From Clostridiales bacterium (GTDB taxonomy: Bacteria; Bacillota_A; Clostridia; Oscillospirales; Oscillospiraceae): a stretch of DNA of 13,202 nucleotides. Shown here in pieces: positions 1-8,965 of the stretch (positions are counted from its first letter, which is position 1; each line of letters starts with the position of its first letter). Under the pieces are notes generated by a model. The model ran no database searches and was not told the origin of the DNA. It saw nothing but the letters and a program-made list of their open reading frames with translations. Where the stretch lies: assembly GCA_022777455.1 (NCBI GenBank), contig JALFGI010000220.1:1-13202 (forward strand), read 5' to 3'. A program made the position numbers and the translations under genes.

Positions 1-1
1 T

Positions 2-847
2 CCCGCAACCTGTACCCAGGATGGATATACAGAATCGAAGGTTTGTTCTGTCTGTGGCAGTGTGTTGGCACCGGCTGATACAATTTCCGCACTGGGTCAC
101 ACCGCAAGTGTCATTCCGGCAAGAGAAGCAACTTGCGCGAAAATAGGCCTGACGGAGGGAAGTGAGTGCTCCGTCTGTGGGGAAATTCTGGTACCCCAGG
201 AAGAGATCCCGCTTCTGGAGCATACACCGATCGCTACAACCGGAAAAGAAGCAACATGTTCTTCCATCGGCCTGACTGCCGGTGAACGCTGTCAGGTGTG
301 TGGAAAGATCCTACTCCGCCAGAATGTGATTCCCAAGCTGGAACATACCCCCAAAAAGGTTTATGGTATTTATGCCATGTGCTTCCGGGAAGGAAGAACG
401 GATGGCGTTGTATGCGCTGTGTGCGGCTACGAAATTGAGCCCTGTGAAGTGATTCCTGCCCTTCCCCACACCGTTGGCGGACTGGCAAGGATTGCTCCTA
501 CCTGCACATCCGTTGGCTGGACGGAGGGCACTGCCTGCCGGGTTTGCAGTAAGGTGCTTGTGGCGCAGGAAAAGATCCCGATGCTGCCCCATACAGAAGG
601 ATCCACATCCAAATCGTATAATTCGGATACTCCCTTGCTGAATGGAAATGGGGATCTTGTAGAAAATCAATCCTGTTATTCCATCACCCATACTTGTTCT
701 GTGTGCGGAAAAGAATATAAGGTCGATTATGTGGCGCATGCCCCCGGTGCCGTATCGGATGAAGTTGATGGCGAAGGGCATCACTGGGCAGTGACGAGAT
801 GTGCAGATTGCGGCAAGGTAATCGGACGAAAGAGCGTTGAGGAATAA
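2..847 (+). CDS. Cys-repeat protein, C-terminal part (5' end outside window)
   Basis: The reading frame is open from the first bases, so the gene starts upstream and the Met at 62 is only internal. I do not recognise a named family. Five units follow each other with the pattern TC-x10-C-x2-C-x14-HT (the third Cys of the pattern is usually in a C-x-V-C-G context, and IPxLxHT closes the unit). Unit starts at 5, 128, 251, 374 and 497 are exactly 123 bp apart. The fifth unit has CRVCS instead of CxVCG, and the fourth has an extra Cys. After about residue 200 the repeats stop; the tail keeps two more CxxC pairs (CSVCG, CADCG) and ends RKSVEE. Similar CxxC/HT repeats are common in large secreted or surface proteins of gut Firmicutes; a surface location and zinc binding are inference. 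No signal peptide, membrane segment or LPxTG anchor is visible in this part. It converges on atpC, separated by a hairpin. Confidence 0.8.
   Translation, partial: PATCTQDGYTESKVCSVCGSVLAPADTISALGHTASVIPAREATCAKIGLTEGSECSVCGEILVPQEEIPLLEHTPIATTGKEATCSSIGLTAGERCQVCGKILLRQNVIPKLEHTPKKVYGIYAMCFREGRTDGVVCAVCGYEIEPCEVIPALPHTVGGLARIAPTCTSVGWTEGTACRVCSKVLVAQEKIPMLPHTEGSTSKSYNSDTPLLNGNGDLVENQSCYSITHTCSVCGKEYKVDYVAHAPGAVSDEVDGEGHHWAVTRCADCGKVIGRKSVEE
5..619 (+). repeat. Five 123-bp in-frame repeats coding 41-residue Cys units
   Basis: Unit starts at the codons for (A/P)TC or AMC are at 5, 128, 251, 374 and 497. The spacing is 123 bp every time, with no insertion or deletion, although the DNA has diverged clearly between units. 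Conserved protein positions are TC, G-x-T-(E/D/A)-G, CxVC, L, IPxLxHT. The series may continue to the left of the window; on the right the register is lost after 619. Confidence 0.85.
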
Positions 848-875
848 AGGCCTCTGCAAATTCATTATAAAATTT

Positions 876-901
876 GCCGGACATTCGAAAGAATGTCCGG
901 C
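876..901. terminator. Hairpin terminator between convergent genes, probably bidirectional
   Basis: An 11-bp perfect stem (GCCGGACATTC, loop GAAA, GAATGTCCGGC) sits 28 bp after the stop of the Cys-repeat gene and 39 bp after the atpC stop on the other strand. Read leftward, the stem is followed by AAATTTTAT, a fair U-rich tail for ending the atp transcript. Read rightward it is followed by ATTTCATAT, which is weaker. One hairpin therefore plausibly serves both genes. Confidence 0.75.
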
Positions 902-940
902 ATTTCATATCCAATTGCGTGATCGCAAAGGGTCCGTTTT

Positions 941-2823
<1,883 letters not shown>

Positions 2824-3666
2824 TTAGGAACCAGCCACAATCTCAGTGATTTCCTGGGTAATGGCGGCCTGACGTGCCCGGTTGAATTTCAGGCTCAGGT
2901 CGGCAATCATTTCCTCGGCATTTTGAGTGGCGTTGTCCATGGCGGTGCGACGGGCTGCTTGTTCAGAAGCACGGGATTCGCAAAGAGCGCCATAAAGTTG
3001 TCCGCCCAAATACTCAGGAATGATCGCGTCAAATACCTCTTCATTGCTGGGCTCATAAACAATGCCGCCGTATTTGCCGTTTGGATCGGCCAGAGGCTTT
3101 TCCAGAGGCAGCAGCTTCATGGATTCAGGGGACTGGGAGAGCATAGATTCAAAATTGGTATACGCTACGTGAATCTCGCTATAAGTGCCGTTCCGGAAGG
3201 CTTTACAAAGCTGTTTCGCAATGGAAAAGCAGTCTCCAATGGAAATATCAGCAGCCTCTGCATAGCTCTCGGTGAAGGCGCGGACGCCCCGGCTCCGAAA
3301 GAATTCCACGGCCTTTTTACCGATGGGCAAAACCTCGGCATCCTGCCCCTGAATCTGCTGCTCCACCAACTTGAGTACATTGCTGTTGTAGCCGCCGGCC
3401 AGACCGCGGTCACCTGCGATGACAATATACATCACTTTGGACTTGGGCTGTTCCTTCAAATACTGGGAGGAAAAGTCCCGGTTGGAGACGGAGATATCAG
3501 TAATGGTCTGGTGGAGAATCTCGAAATAAGGACGAGAGTTCAAAACCTGGGCCTGGGCACGGCGCAGCTTGGAAGCAGCCACCATTTCCATTGCTTTGGT
3601 GATCTGCTTCGTGCTTTCCATGCTTCGGATTCGATTTTTAATCTCCTTGGTGGATACGCCAGCCAT
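2824..3666 (-). CDS. atpG: F1Fo ATP synthase gamma subunit
   Basis: 280 residues, usual length. Gamma is the central rotor shaft inside the alpha3beta3 head. The N-terminal helix is typical (MAGVSTKEIKNRIRS, then STKQITKAMEMVAASKLRRA), and so is the C-terminal helix with the family signature ESRASEQAARRTAMDNAT. The Rossmann-like middle includes VMYIVIAGDRGLAGGYNSN. Start: ATG at 3666 preceded by AAGGAGGG. The gap to the atpA stop is only 12 bp, whereas 81 bp separate it from atpD, the longest gap inside the operon. Confidence 0.97.
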   Translation of the reverse strand: MAGVSTKEIKNRIRSMESTKQITKAMEMVAASKLRRAQAQVLNSRPYFEILHQTITDISVSNRDFSSQYLKEQPKSKVMYIVIAGDRGLAGGYNSNVLKLVEQQIQGQDAEVLPIGKKAVEFFRSRGVRAFTESYAEAADISIGDCFSIAKQLCKAFRNGTYSEIHVAYTNFESMLSQSPESMKLLPLEKPLADPNGKYGGIVYEPSNEEVFDAIIPEYLGGQLYGALCESRASEQAARRTAMDNATQNAEEMIADLSLKFNRARQAAITQEITEIVAGS

Positions 3667-3678
3667 AGTCAGCCCTCC

Positions 3679-5190
3679 TTACATCGGAGCGAACTGCTTG
3701 ACCAGCTCATCCAGCGCAGACTTCAGCGCGGCCTCGGTGTCACTTTCCAGCTTACCGGAAGAACGGATTGCTTCCAGAACATCGGCATGGAAATGATTCA
3801 TGTGCTCTTCCAGACGCTGCTCAAATTCGGGAACCTGGTCCACGGGAATGGAGTGCAGATAACCGTGAGTAACGGCATAGATGATGCAGACTTGCTGTGC
3901 CACTTCCTTGGGGGAGTTGTTCTTCTGTTTCAGAACAGCAACAATCCGTTCGCCCAATGCCAGACGTTCCTTGGTGTCGGCGTCCAGGTCGGAGCCGAAC
4001 TGAGCAAAGCTTTGCAGTTCACGGTACTGGGAATACAGCAGCTTCAGAGAACCGGCAACCTTCTTCATAGCCTTGATCTGGGCGTCACCACCCACACGGG
4101 AGACGGAGATACCGGGATTCACTGCGGGCATAACACCAGAATTGAACAGCTCGGTTTCCAGGAAGATCTGACCGTCGGTGATGGAAATGACGTTGGTGGG
4201 AATGTAGGCAGAAACGTCACCTGCCTGGGTTTCAATAATGGGAAGCGCTGTCAGGCTGCCACCACCCAATTCGGGAGACAGCTGAGCAGCACGTTCCAGC
4301 AGACGGGAGTGAAGGTAGAACACGTCGCCGGGGTAAGCCTCTCGTCCGGGTGGACGGCGAATCAGCAGAGAAATGGCACGGTATGCCACAGCGTGCTTGC
4401 TCAAGTCATCGTAGATGACCAGCACGTCCTTGCCTTGGTGCATGAAAAATTCGCCCATGGTACAGCCGGAGTAGGGGGCGATATACTGCATGGGGGCCAG
4501 TTCGGAAGCGGTTGCACTGACCACGATGGTGTAATCCATAGCACCACCCCGGGTCAGGTTCTCCACAACTTGGGCAACGGTGGAACGCTTCTGACCGATG
4601 GCAACATAGATACAGATAACATTCTTACCTTTCTGGTTCAGAATGGTGTCGGTAGCAATGGTGGTCTTACCGGTTTGACGGTCGCCGATGATCAGCTCAC
4701 GCTGACCGCGGCCAATGGGAATCATGGAGTCGATTGCTTTGATACCGGTCTGCAGGGGACGATTGACATGCTGACGTTCAATGATGCCGGGGGCGGGGGA
4801 CTCAATTGCTTTGTAATCCTCGGCAGCAATTGTGCCTTTGCCGTCGATGGGCTCACCCAGAGCATTTACAACGCGGCCGATTAGTCCTTTGCCAACGGGC
4901 ACAGACACCACCTTACCGGTACGCTTGACGATGTCTCCTTCCTTAATTCCCTGGTCAGAGCCAAGGATAACGATGGAAACAGTGTCCTCTTCCAGGTTTT
5001 GGGCCATGCCGAAAGAGCCGTCGGGGAATTCCACCAGTTCACCGGACATGCACTTTTCCAGACCGGAAGCCTTGGCGATGCCGTCACCTACCAGAATGAC
5101 AACGCCGGTTTCGGACACTTCCATCTTGGTTTCATAGTTCTTAATCTGATTGCGAATGATCTTCGTTATTTCTTCGGGTCTTAATTCCAT
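3679..5190 (-). CDS. atpA: F1Fo ATP synthase alpha subunit
   Basis: 503 residues, full length. Alpha forms the F1 hexamer with beta and binds nucleotide at non-catalytic sites. Visible are the beta-barrel start ([18 protein letters not shown]), the P-loop GDRQTGKT (169-176), Walker B VLVIYDD (256-262), the conserved [17 protein letters not shown] stretch (286-302) and the signature [13 protein letters not shown] (355-367), whose R365 corresponds to the arginine that reaches the beta catalytic site. Start ATG at 5190 lies 18 bp after the atpH stop, with a modest purine-rich site (AGCAGGGA) in that gap. Confidence 0.98.
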   Translation of the reverse strand: MELRPEEITKIIRNQIKNYETKMEVSETGVVILVGDGIAKASGLEKCMSGELVEFPDGSFGMAQNLEEDTVSIVILGSDQGIKEGDIVKRTGKVVSVPVGKGLIGRVVNALGEPIDGKGTIAAEDYKAIESPAPGIIERQHVNRPLQTGIKAIDSMIPIGRGQRELIIGDRQTGKTTIATDTILNQKGKNVICIYVAIGQKRSTVAQVVENLTRGGAMDYTIVVSATASELAPMQYIAPYSGCTMGEFFMHQGKDVLVIYDDLSKHAVAYRAISLLIRRPPGREAYPGDVFYLHSRLLERAAQLSPELGGGSLTALPIIETQAGDVSAYIPTNVISITDGQIFLETELFNSGVMPAVNPGISVSRVGGDAQIKAMKKVAGSLKLLYSQYRELQSFAQFGSDLDADTKERLALGERIVAVLKQKNNSPKEVAQQVCIIYAVTHGYLHSIPVDQVPEFEQRLEEHMNHFHADVLEAIRSSGKLESDTEAALKSALDELVKQFAPM

Positions 5191-5208
5191 ACTGTCCCTG
5201 CTTTCTCA

Positions 5209-5748
5209 TCAGAGTACGGTGTTATTCAGCAAATCCCGGATGTTGTCCAAACGGTTCTTCACCGTTCCGTCCAGGCGCTGACCGTCATAGTCCAGGCGGA
5301 CACCGCCAAGACATGCGGGGTTAATCCGATTACGAAGCAAGATGGTCTTGCCCGTAATGCGGCTGAGCTTCTGCGTCAATGCCTCGCTCTGCCGGCTGCT
5401 CAGTGCAACGGCTGTGACGGCGGTAACGCTGACAATGTTATGGTCGCGGTTATAAAGTTGCGTGAACATCTCACAGCAATTTGAGAACTGCTTGATGTAT
5501 CCCTTTTCGGTGAGGATTTTAAGAAAGTTCAAAAGATAGATGTGGATTTTTCCGCGAAAGCTGTCGTCCAGGATCTGGCAGCGCTCCTGCTTGCTCAGAT
5601 TGGGGGAGCAGAGCAGCCGAAGAAAATCGGGCTCTGCCTGAAAGCTTTCATCCAGGATCTGCATCTGTCCTTTTACTTCTTCAGTCACATTTTCACTTAA
5701 GGCCAGCTCGTAGAGGGCCTCGCCGTACACGCTTCCAATTTGGGTCAT
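5209..5748 (-). CDS. atpH: F1Fo ATP synthase delta subunit
   Basis: 179 residues, normal for bacterial delta (OSCP), which ties the top of F1 to the b-subunit stalk. The N-terminal helical domain is typical (VYGEALYELALSE near residues 8-20). The C-terminal part contains the family signature region CLGGVRLDYDGQRLDGTVKN and a final amphipathic segment RLDNIRDLL. The ATG at 5748 overlaps the atpF stop as ATGA, pointing to coupled translation of the two stator proteins. Delta is among the most variable ATP synthase subunits; operon position and C-terminal motif make the call. Confidence 0.94.
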   Translation of the reverse strand: MTQIGSVYGEALYELALSENVTEEVKGQMQILDESFQAEPDFLRLLCSPNLSKQERCQILDDSFRGKIHIYLLNFLKILTEKGYIKQFSNCCEMFTQLYNRDHNIVSVTAVTAVALSSRQSEALTQKLSRITGKTILLRNRINPACLGGVRLDYDGQRLDGTVKNRLDNIRDLLNNTVL

Positions 5749-6254
5749 ACCTGATCACCCAATTCGTCGATAAAGCGGTCAATGAGACCGGATTGATCTT
5801 CTTCACCAAGCTCCCGCTCCACTACCTTGCTGGCAATGGCCATGGCCAGGCCGGAGATTTCATTCTTGGCATCGTTGATGGCCTTTTTCTTCTCCATGGC
5901 AATGTCGGCAGAGGCCTTGCTTTTAATCTGAGCGGCCTGCTGCTGTGCCTCACCGATGATCTTTTCGGATCGCTCGGCGGCGGTCTTCTGGGCACTTACC
6001 AGAATTTCGTTGGCCTGCTGAGTGGCCTGGAGCATATTCTGCTCGTAGGTTTTCTTGATGTCCAGGGCTTCCTCACGGGCAGCCTGGGCGTCGCTGATCT
6101 GTTTGTCCGCTGCTTCCCGGCGCTGGTCAAGAACGGCCAGAATCTTGTCCAGGAAGAACTTCTTTACAATGAACATCTGGACAAACAGGTTGCAGATGGT
6201 GGCAATCAGGGTAAGCGGTTCCACTGCCACAAGGGACTGATAAAGTGTCTCCAT
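5745..6254 (-). CDS. atpF: F1Fo ATP synthase b subunit
   Basis: 169 residues from METLYQSLVA. The start at 6254 has GGAAGGAGG upstream and gives the expected protein: a short N terminus, one membrane helix at about residues 12-32 (LTLIATICNLFVQMFIVKKF), then a long charged coiled coil (about 45-145) rich in Ala, Glu, Lys and Gln. The same frame is open to 6431, but the extra stretch runs into atpE and looks like no known b protein. The b dimer forms the peripheral stalk holding delta and alpha against the a subunit. It overlaps atpH by 4 bp. Confidence 0.96.
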   Translation of the reverse strand: METLYQSLVAVEPLTLIATICNLFVQMFIVKKFFLDKILAVLDQRREAADKQISDAQAAREEALDIKKTYEQNMLQATQQANEILVSAQKTAAERSEKIIGEAQQQAAQIKSKASADIAMEKKKAINDAKNEISGLAMAIASKVVERELGEEDQSGLIDRFIDELGDQV

Positions 6255-6298
6255 TGAGTTGCCTCCTTCCGGGTAGAATGAAAAATGATGCCGGAGGA

Positions 6299-6600
<302 letters not shown>

Positions 6601-6648
6601 ATGACATTTTTATTCAAATGGCCTTTCGGCCTGTTTGACGGGATAAAA

Positions 6649-7521
6649 TCAACCTGCTGCCTGTTTGATGAAAATGGTGGTCAGGGTGCAGAAGATAAAG
6701 GCCTGAATGCAGCCACCGAACCAGTCAAAGTAGAAGCTGGTGAGGGCAGGAATACCAATGGTCAGCCAGGGGAACCGGAGCCCAGCCAGGCTGATCAGAG
6801 CCAGAACGCCAAGCACACCCACGATAATTCCGATTACCTTGAGCGCTTTCTTTTTCTTGGCTCTGCCCAGGAAGAACAGTGCCAAGCCGATGGCAGCGGT
6901 GCCGATAGCCGCAAACAGGCTGGAACCCAGAAGATTCATCAGGCCATAGCTGGCAGCGGTGAGTGCACCATAAATCAGAGCGCTGATAACAGTACCGGAG
7001 AGGATGTTGCCGAAGTGACGGCAGGCCATACTGATGGGGGTAAAAAGCTCAGACATCACATTGATGGGAGCCATGACAAAGATGGGATCCAGGAAGCCCT
7101 TCAGATAACCGCCAATGCCGGAGGATTTGATTTTGTGGTAAGTGATCAGAACGAACACCACAAGCGCCCAGCCGAGTTCTGTCATCAGGTCGGCCGTGGG
7201 GCTCCAAATGCCCAAGAGACTAATCAGGTTGGAAACAACGCTGGTTGCAAAAATGGCGCCAACCAAAGGGATGTAATGATCAAACCCGGTCCCCATGTTG
7301 TCGTGGACAAACTTCACCAGAGAAGTAACGGCCATCTCTGCCACTGCCTGTTTCCGACTGATTTTGGTTACCTTCAGTCCGGAACCAAGCCAGATGCACA
7401 GGGCAGAGATGATGATCATCACAAGCCAGCTGACCACAACCGTTTGGGTCAGATGGACAGTTCCCAGAATGGGAAGCTCGAACTCTGCCAAATATTTTGC
7501 GCCATTGATAGACAGTTCCAT
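6649..7521 (-). CDS. atpB: F1Fo ATP synthase a subunit with apparent hydrophobic insertion
   Basis: 290 residues from MELSINGAKY (ATG 7521, preceded by GAGGTGAT; the frame is open to 7563, but that start would run back into the atpI-like gene). The a subunit contains the ion half-channels. Conserved parts are PLVGAIFATSVVSNLISLLG (85-104), the functional arginine R168 in ISMACRHFGN (163-172), and the final helix GIPALTSFYFDWFGGCIQAFIF (256-277). Between GN (172) and CIQAFIF (271) lie about 100 residues, against my recollection of roughly 35-40 in Bacillus. The extra part contains two hydrophobic stretches (about 199-218 and 228-247) around the basic turn GRAKKKKALK (219-228), so two additional membrane segments are predicted. 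Confidence 0.96.
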   Translation of the reverse strand: MELSINGAKYLAEFELPILGTVHLTQTVVVSWLVMIIISALCIWLGSGLKVTKISRKQAVAEMAVTSLVKFVHDNMGTGFDHYIPLVGAIFATSVVSNLISLLGIWSPTADLMTELGWALVVFVLITYHKIKSSGIGGYLKGFLDPIFVMAPINVMSELFTPISMACRHFGNILSGTVISALIYGALTAASYGLMNLLGSSLFAAIGTAAIGLALFFLGRAKKKKALKVIGIIVGVLGVLALISLAGLRFPWLTIGIPALTSFYFDWFGGCIQAFIFCTLTTIFIKQAAG

Positions 7522-7552
7522 AAATATCACCTCAGAATATAATGCGGGGAAA

Positions 7553-8035
7553 TTATACTTCAAACGAATTCAGATTGTCTTCGGGATTCTCTTCCTCCGG
7601 AACAGGTTCCCGGGTGGAAGCGGACGTTTCTTCCTTAGGCATCAGGCGGCCGGTAATCTGCAGAAAGTAGATTACAGCAGTGGGGAAGAGCAGGGGAACA
7701 GCAGCTGCTATGACGTTGATAAAGGGGATGAAAAACGCGGCTACAACCCAGGCGGCCTGGACAAAAAGTCGAAGATTGTAGCTTGCCTGGACTTTGGCTT
7801 TGCGAAGCTTTTGATCCTGGGTTGCCGCAGCAGTCTGTACCATCAGGCACATCAGTGCAAAGTTCAGAATGGCAATCAGCGTGCCGCCCAGGGTTCCAAG
7901 AATAATCCGATAGCTGAACTGGCCGATGCCGCAAAAATGCAGCACCACGAAAGCGGCGATTTCGATGACTGCACAGATGCTGCTTCCGGCGGCAATCCGG
8001 GACAACTGTTTTTTGGATGCGGGTTGTAATTTCAT
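7553..8035 (-). CDS. atpI: ATP synthase subunit I-like membrane protein
   Basis: 160 residues. Four hydrophobic segments are visible at about 13-35, 43-67, 87-107 and 108-127, followed by an acidic hydrophilic tail (EETSAS to the end, rich in Glu and Pro). Position directly before atpB and the four-helix layout match AtpI, a non-essential protein that helps c-ring assembly in some bacteria and has been linked to Mg2+ supply together with AtpZ in alkaliphilic Bacillus. Sequence conservation in this family is low, so the call rests on topology and place. Start ATG 8035 is preceded by AGGAGGG. The gap to atpB is 31 bp. Confidence 0.8.
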   Translation of the reverse strand: MKLQPASKKQLSRIAAGSSICAVIEIAAFVVLHFCGIGQFSYRIILGTLGGTLIAILNFALMCLMVQTAAATQDQKLRKAKVQASYNLRLFVQAAWVVAAFFIPFINVIAAAVPLLFPTAVIYFLQITGRLMPKEETSASTREPVPEEENPEDNLNSFEV

Positions 8036-8068
8036 GGAGCATAGCCCTCCTGGAAAAGCTGAGAATAA

Positions 8069-8329
8069 TCAGTCGTGATCATTAAAGGAAACCGGTGGAT
8101 TTTCATCCTTATCTTTTCCTTTTTTGTCGATCAGGGCCATGGCCTTTACCGTATCCCGTACACCAACAGCAGCAGTTATCAGGCCAAACAAAATACCGAC
8201 CCAGATGACCCACTGTCCCCAGCCCCAATGATCCCGGAGCCAGACGGCCAGCATGACAAAGCCAATCAGGGGAAACACAACAGAAATTCCAAACTGGGGA
8301 AGCCAAATCAGCAAGCTCCATTCTTTCAT
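8069..8329 (-). CDS. AtpZ/AtpI-family small membrane protein, first gene of the atp operon
   Basis: 86 residues with two predicted membrane helices (about 6-30 and 38-58) and a charged tail (DKKGKDKDENPP). The helix-turn-helix hairpin, the short WLRDHWGWGQW linker and the position upstream of the atpI-like gene fit the AtpZ/AtpI family of putative F0F1-ATPase accessory subunits. AtpZ with AtpI has been proposed as a Mg2+/Ca2+ uptake pair in Bacillus pseudofirmus; whether that applies here is unknown. GGGAGG lies about 10 bases before the ATG at 8329, and a clear promoter lies just upstream. Confidence 0.75.
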   Translation of the reverse strand: MKEWSLLIWLPQFGISVVFPLIGFVMLAVWLRDHWGWGQWVIWVGILFGLITAAVGVRDTVKAMALIDKKGKDKDENPPVSFNDHD

Positions 8330-8594
8330 TTCAACAGATGCCTCCCTAAAAGTGCACAGTACCCATAATCAAATCTTAGTATACATTATTTTGCGCGAAG
8401 ATTCAAGAATAAATAATTAAAAAACCCGGGTGAAATCAAAAAGTTCAAATTATCAATCGGTTCCATTTGATCAGTAGGAGGGCCCCGGTCTACTGGAAAT
8501 AATTGATTGATAAAAAATCATATGACTACTTCCTTTTTGGATGGAAATGTAGTAAAATACGAACATAACATGGCCTTCATGCATAAACTGCTTT
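8330..8594. other. Intergenic region between divergent transcription units
   Basis: This region separates the atp operon (leftward) from the recD2 group (rightward). Besides the atp promoter it holds an inverted repeat CAGTAG (8472-8477) / CTACTG (8490-8495) around a GC-rich 12-base core with GGGCCC; this is too short to call as an operator. For the rightward genes the best -10 candidate is TAAAAT (8553-8558), about 48 bases before the chosen ATG at 8606, but no good -35 lies at the right distance. Confidence 0.4.
8378..8406 (-). promoter_or_regulatory. Sigma-A-type promoter of the atp operon
   Basis: On the minus strand, TTGAAT (8401-8406) and TATACT (8378-8383) are separated by exactly 17 bp, with an AT-rich stretch upstream (8409-8424). 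Transcription would start near 8371, giving a leader of about 40 bases before the first atp gene. Each hexamer has a single or two departures from consensus. No other promoter of similar quality was seen inside the operon. Confidence 0.75.
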
Positions 8595-8603
8595 GGGGTG
8601 ATC
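8595..8603 (+). promoter_or_regulatory. Ribosome binding site that decides the start at 8606
   Basis: GGGGTGATC matches the 16S-complementary GGAGGTGATC closely and is placed two bases before the ATG at 8606, which puts the G run 7 bases from the start. The earlier in-frame starts (TTG 8507, ATG 8570, ATG 8579) have nothing comparable, so the short protein beginning MGWW is preferred. Confidence 0.65.
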
Positions 8604-8605
8604 CG

Positions 8606-8965
8606 ATGGGGTGGTGGATTATCGTTGGTTTCTTAACAGCGTTCGGTGCTTTGTGCACTGTTTTAACGCTGTATGGTGCTCTGCTGCATCGCACGTACCG
8701 TGGAATCGGGATTTGTCTGATTACGCCGGTTTGCAGCGGGGATGAAGCCATGTTTTATCTTTGGCTGAAATCTCTGGGAATTCTGAAATGCAAAATTCTG
8801 GAAGTGGAGTCCCGGGAGCTATGGAATATGCTTGAAAAGAGCGGAAAAGAAATTACACGGTGGGATTCAAATGCCCGACCCGGAACAGGAGCGGAAGAAA
8901 TTGACAGAGCAGGAAATGGAGATTCTTCAGGGCACCATCAGCGCGGTGGTGTATCAGAATTATGA
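8606..8965 (+). CDS. Small unrecognised membrane protein overlapping recD2
   Basis: 119 residues from MGWWIIVGFL. I do not recognise a named family. Residues 3-27 form one membrane helix (IIVGFLTAFGALCTVLTLYGALL). A short soluble part follows: a possible beta strand GIGICLITPV (33-42), a helix-like DEAMFYLWLKSLGILK (46-61), strand KILEVES and a charged helix. It resembles my memory of short hypothetical proteins in Oscillospiraceae with the same W-rich start and LWL..LG.L segment, but I cannot name one. The last 95 bases (8871-8965) overlap the recD2 reading frame if recD2 starts at 8871; that C-terminal part (RPGTGAEEIDRAGNGDSSG and beyond) looks low in structure. It is probably the first gene of the recD2-comF-mreB transcript. 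The overlap raises some doubt. Confidence 0.5.
   Translation: MGWWIIVGFLTAFGALCTVLTLYGALLHRTYRGIGICLITPVCSGDEAMFYLWLKSLGILKCKILEVESRELWNMLEKSGKEITRWDSNARPGTGAEEIDRAGNGDSSGHHQRGGVSEL

Noticed and set aside
5..619. Possible CRISPR or tandem DNA repeat array
   Set aside because: The 123-bp units are diverged at DNA level and conserved as protein; there are no identical short repeats with unique spacers.
7635..8042. 135-residue open frame on the - strand overlapping the atpI-like gene
   Set aside because: Different frame from the membrane protein; Cys/His/Arg-rich without hydrophobic segments, so a shadow.
8472..8495. CAGTAG/CTACTG inverted repeat as an operator or terminator
   Set aside because: Only 6 bp per arm around a 12-base core and no T run; expected by chance often enough in a region of this size.
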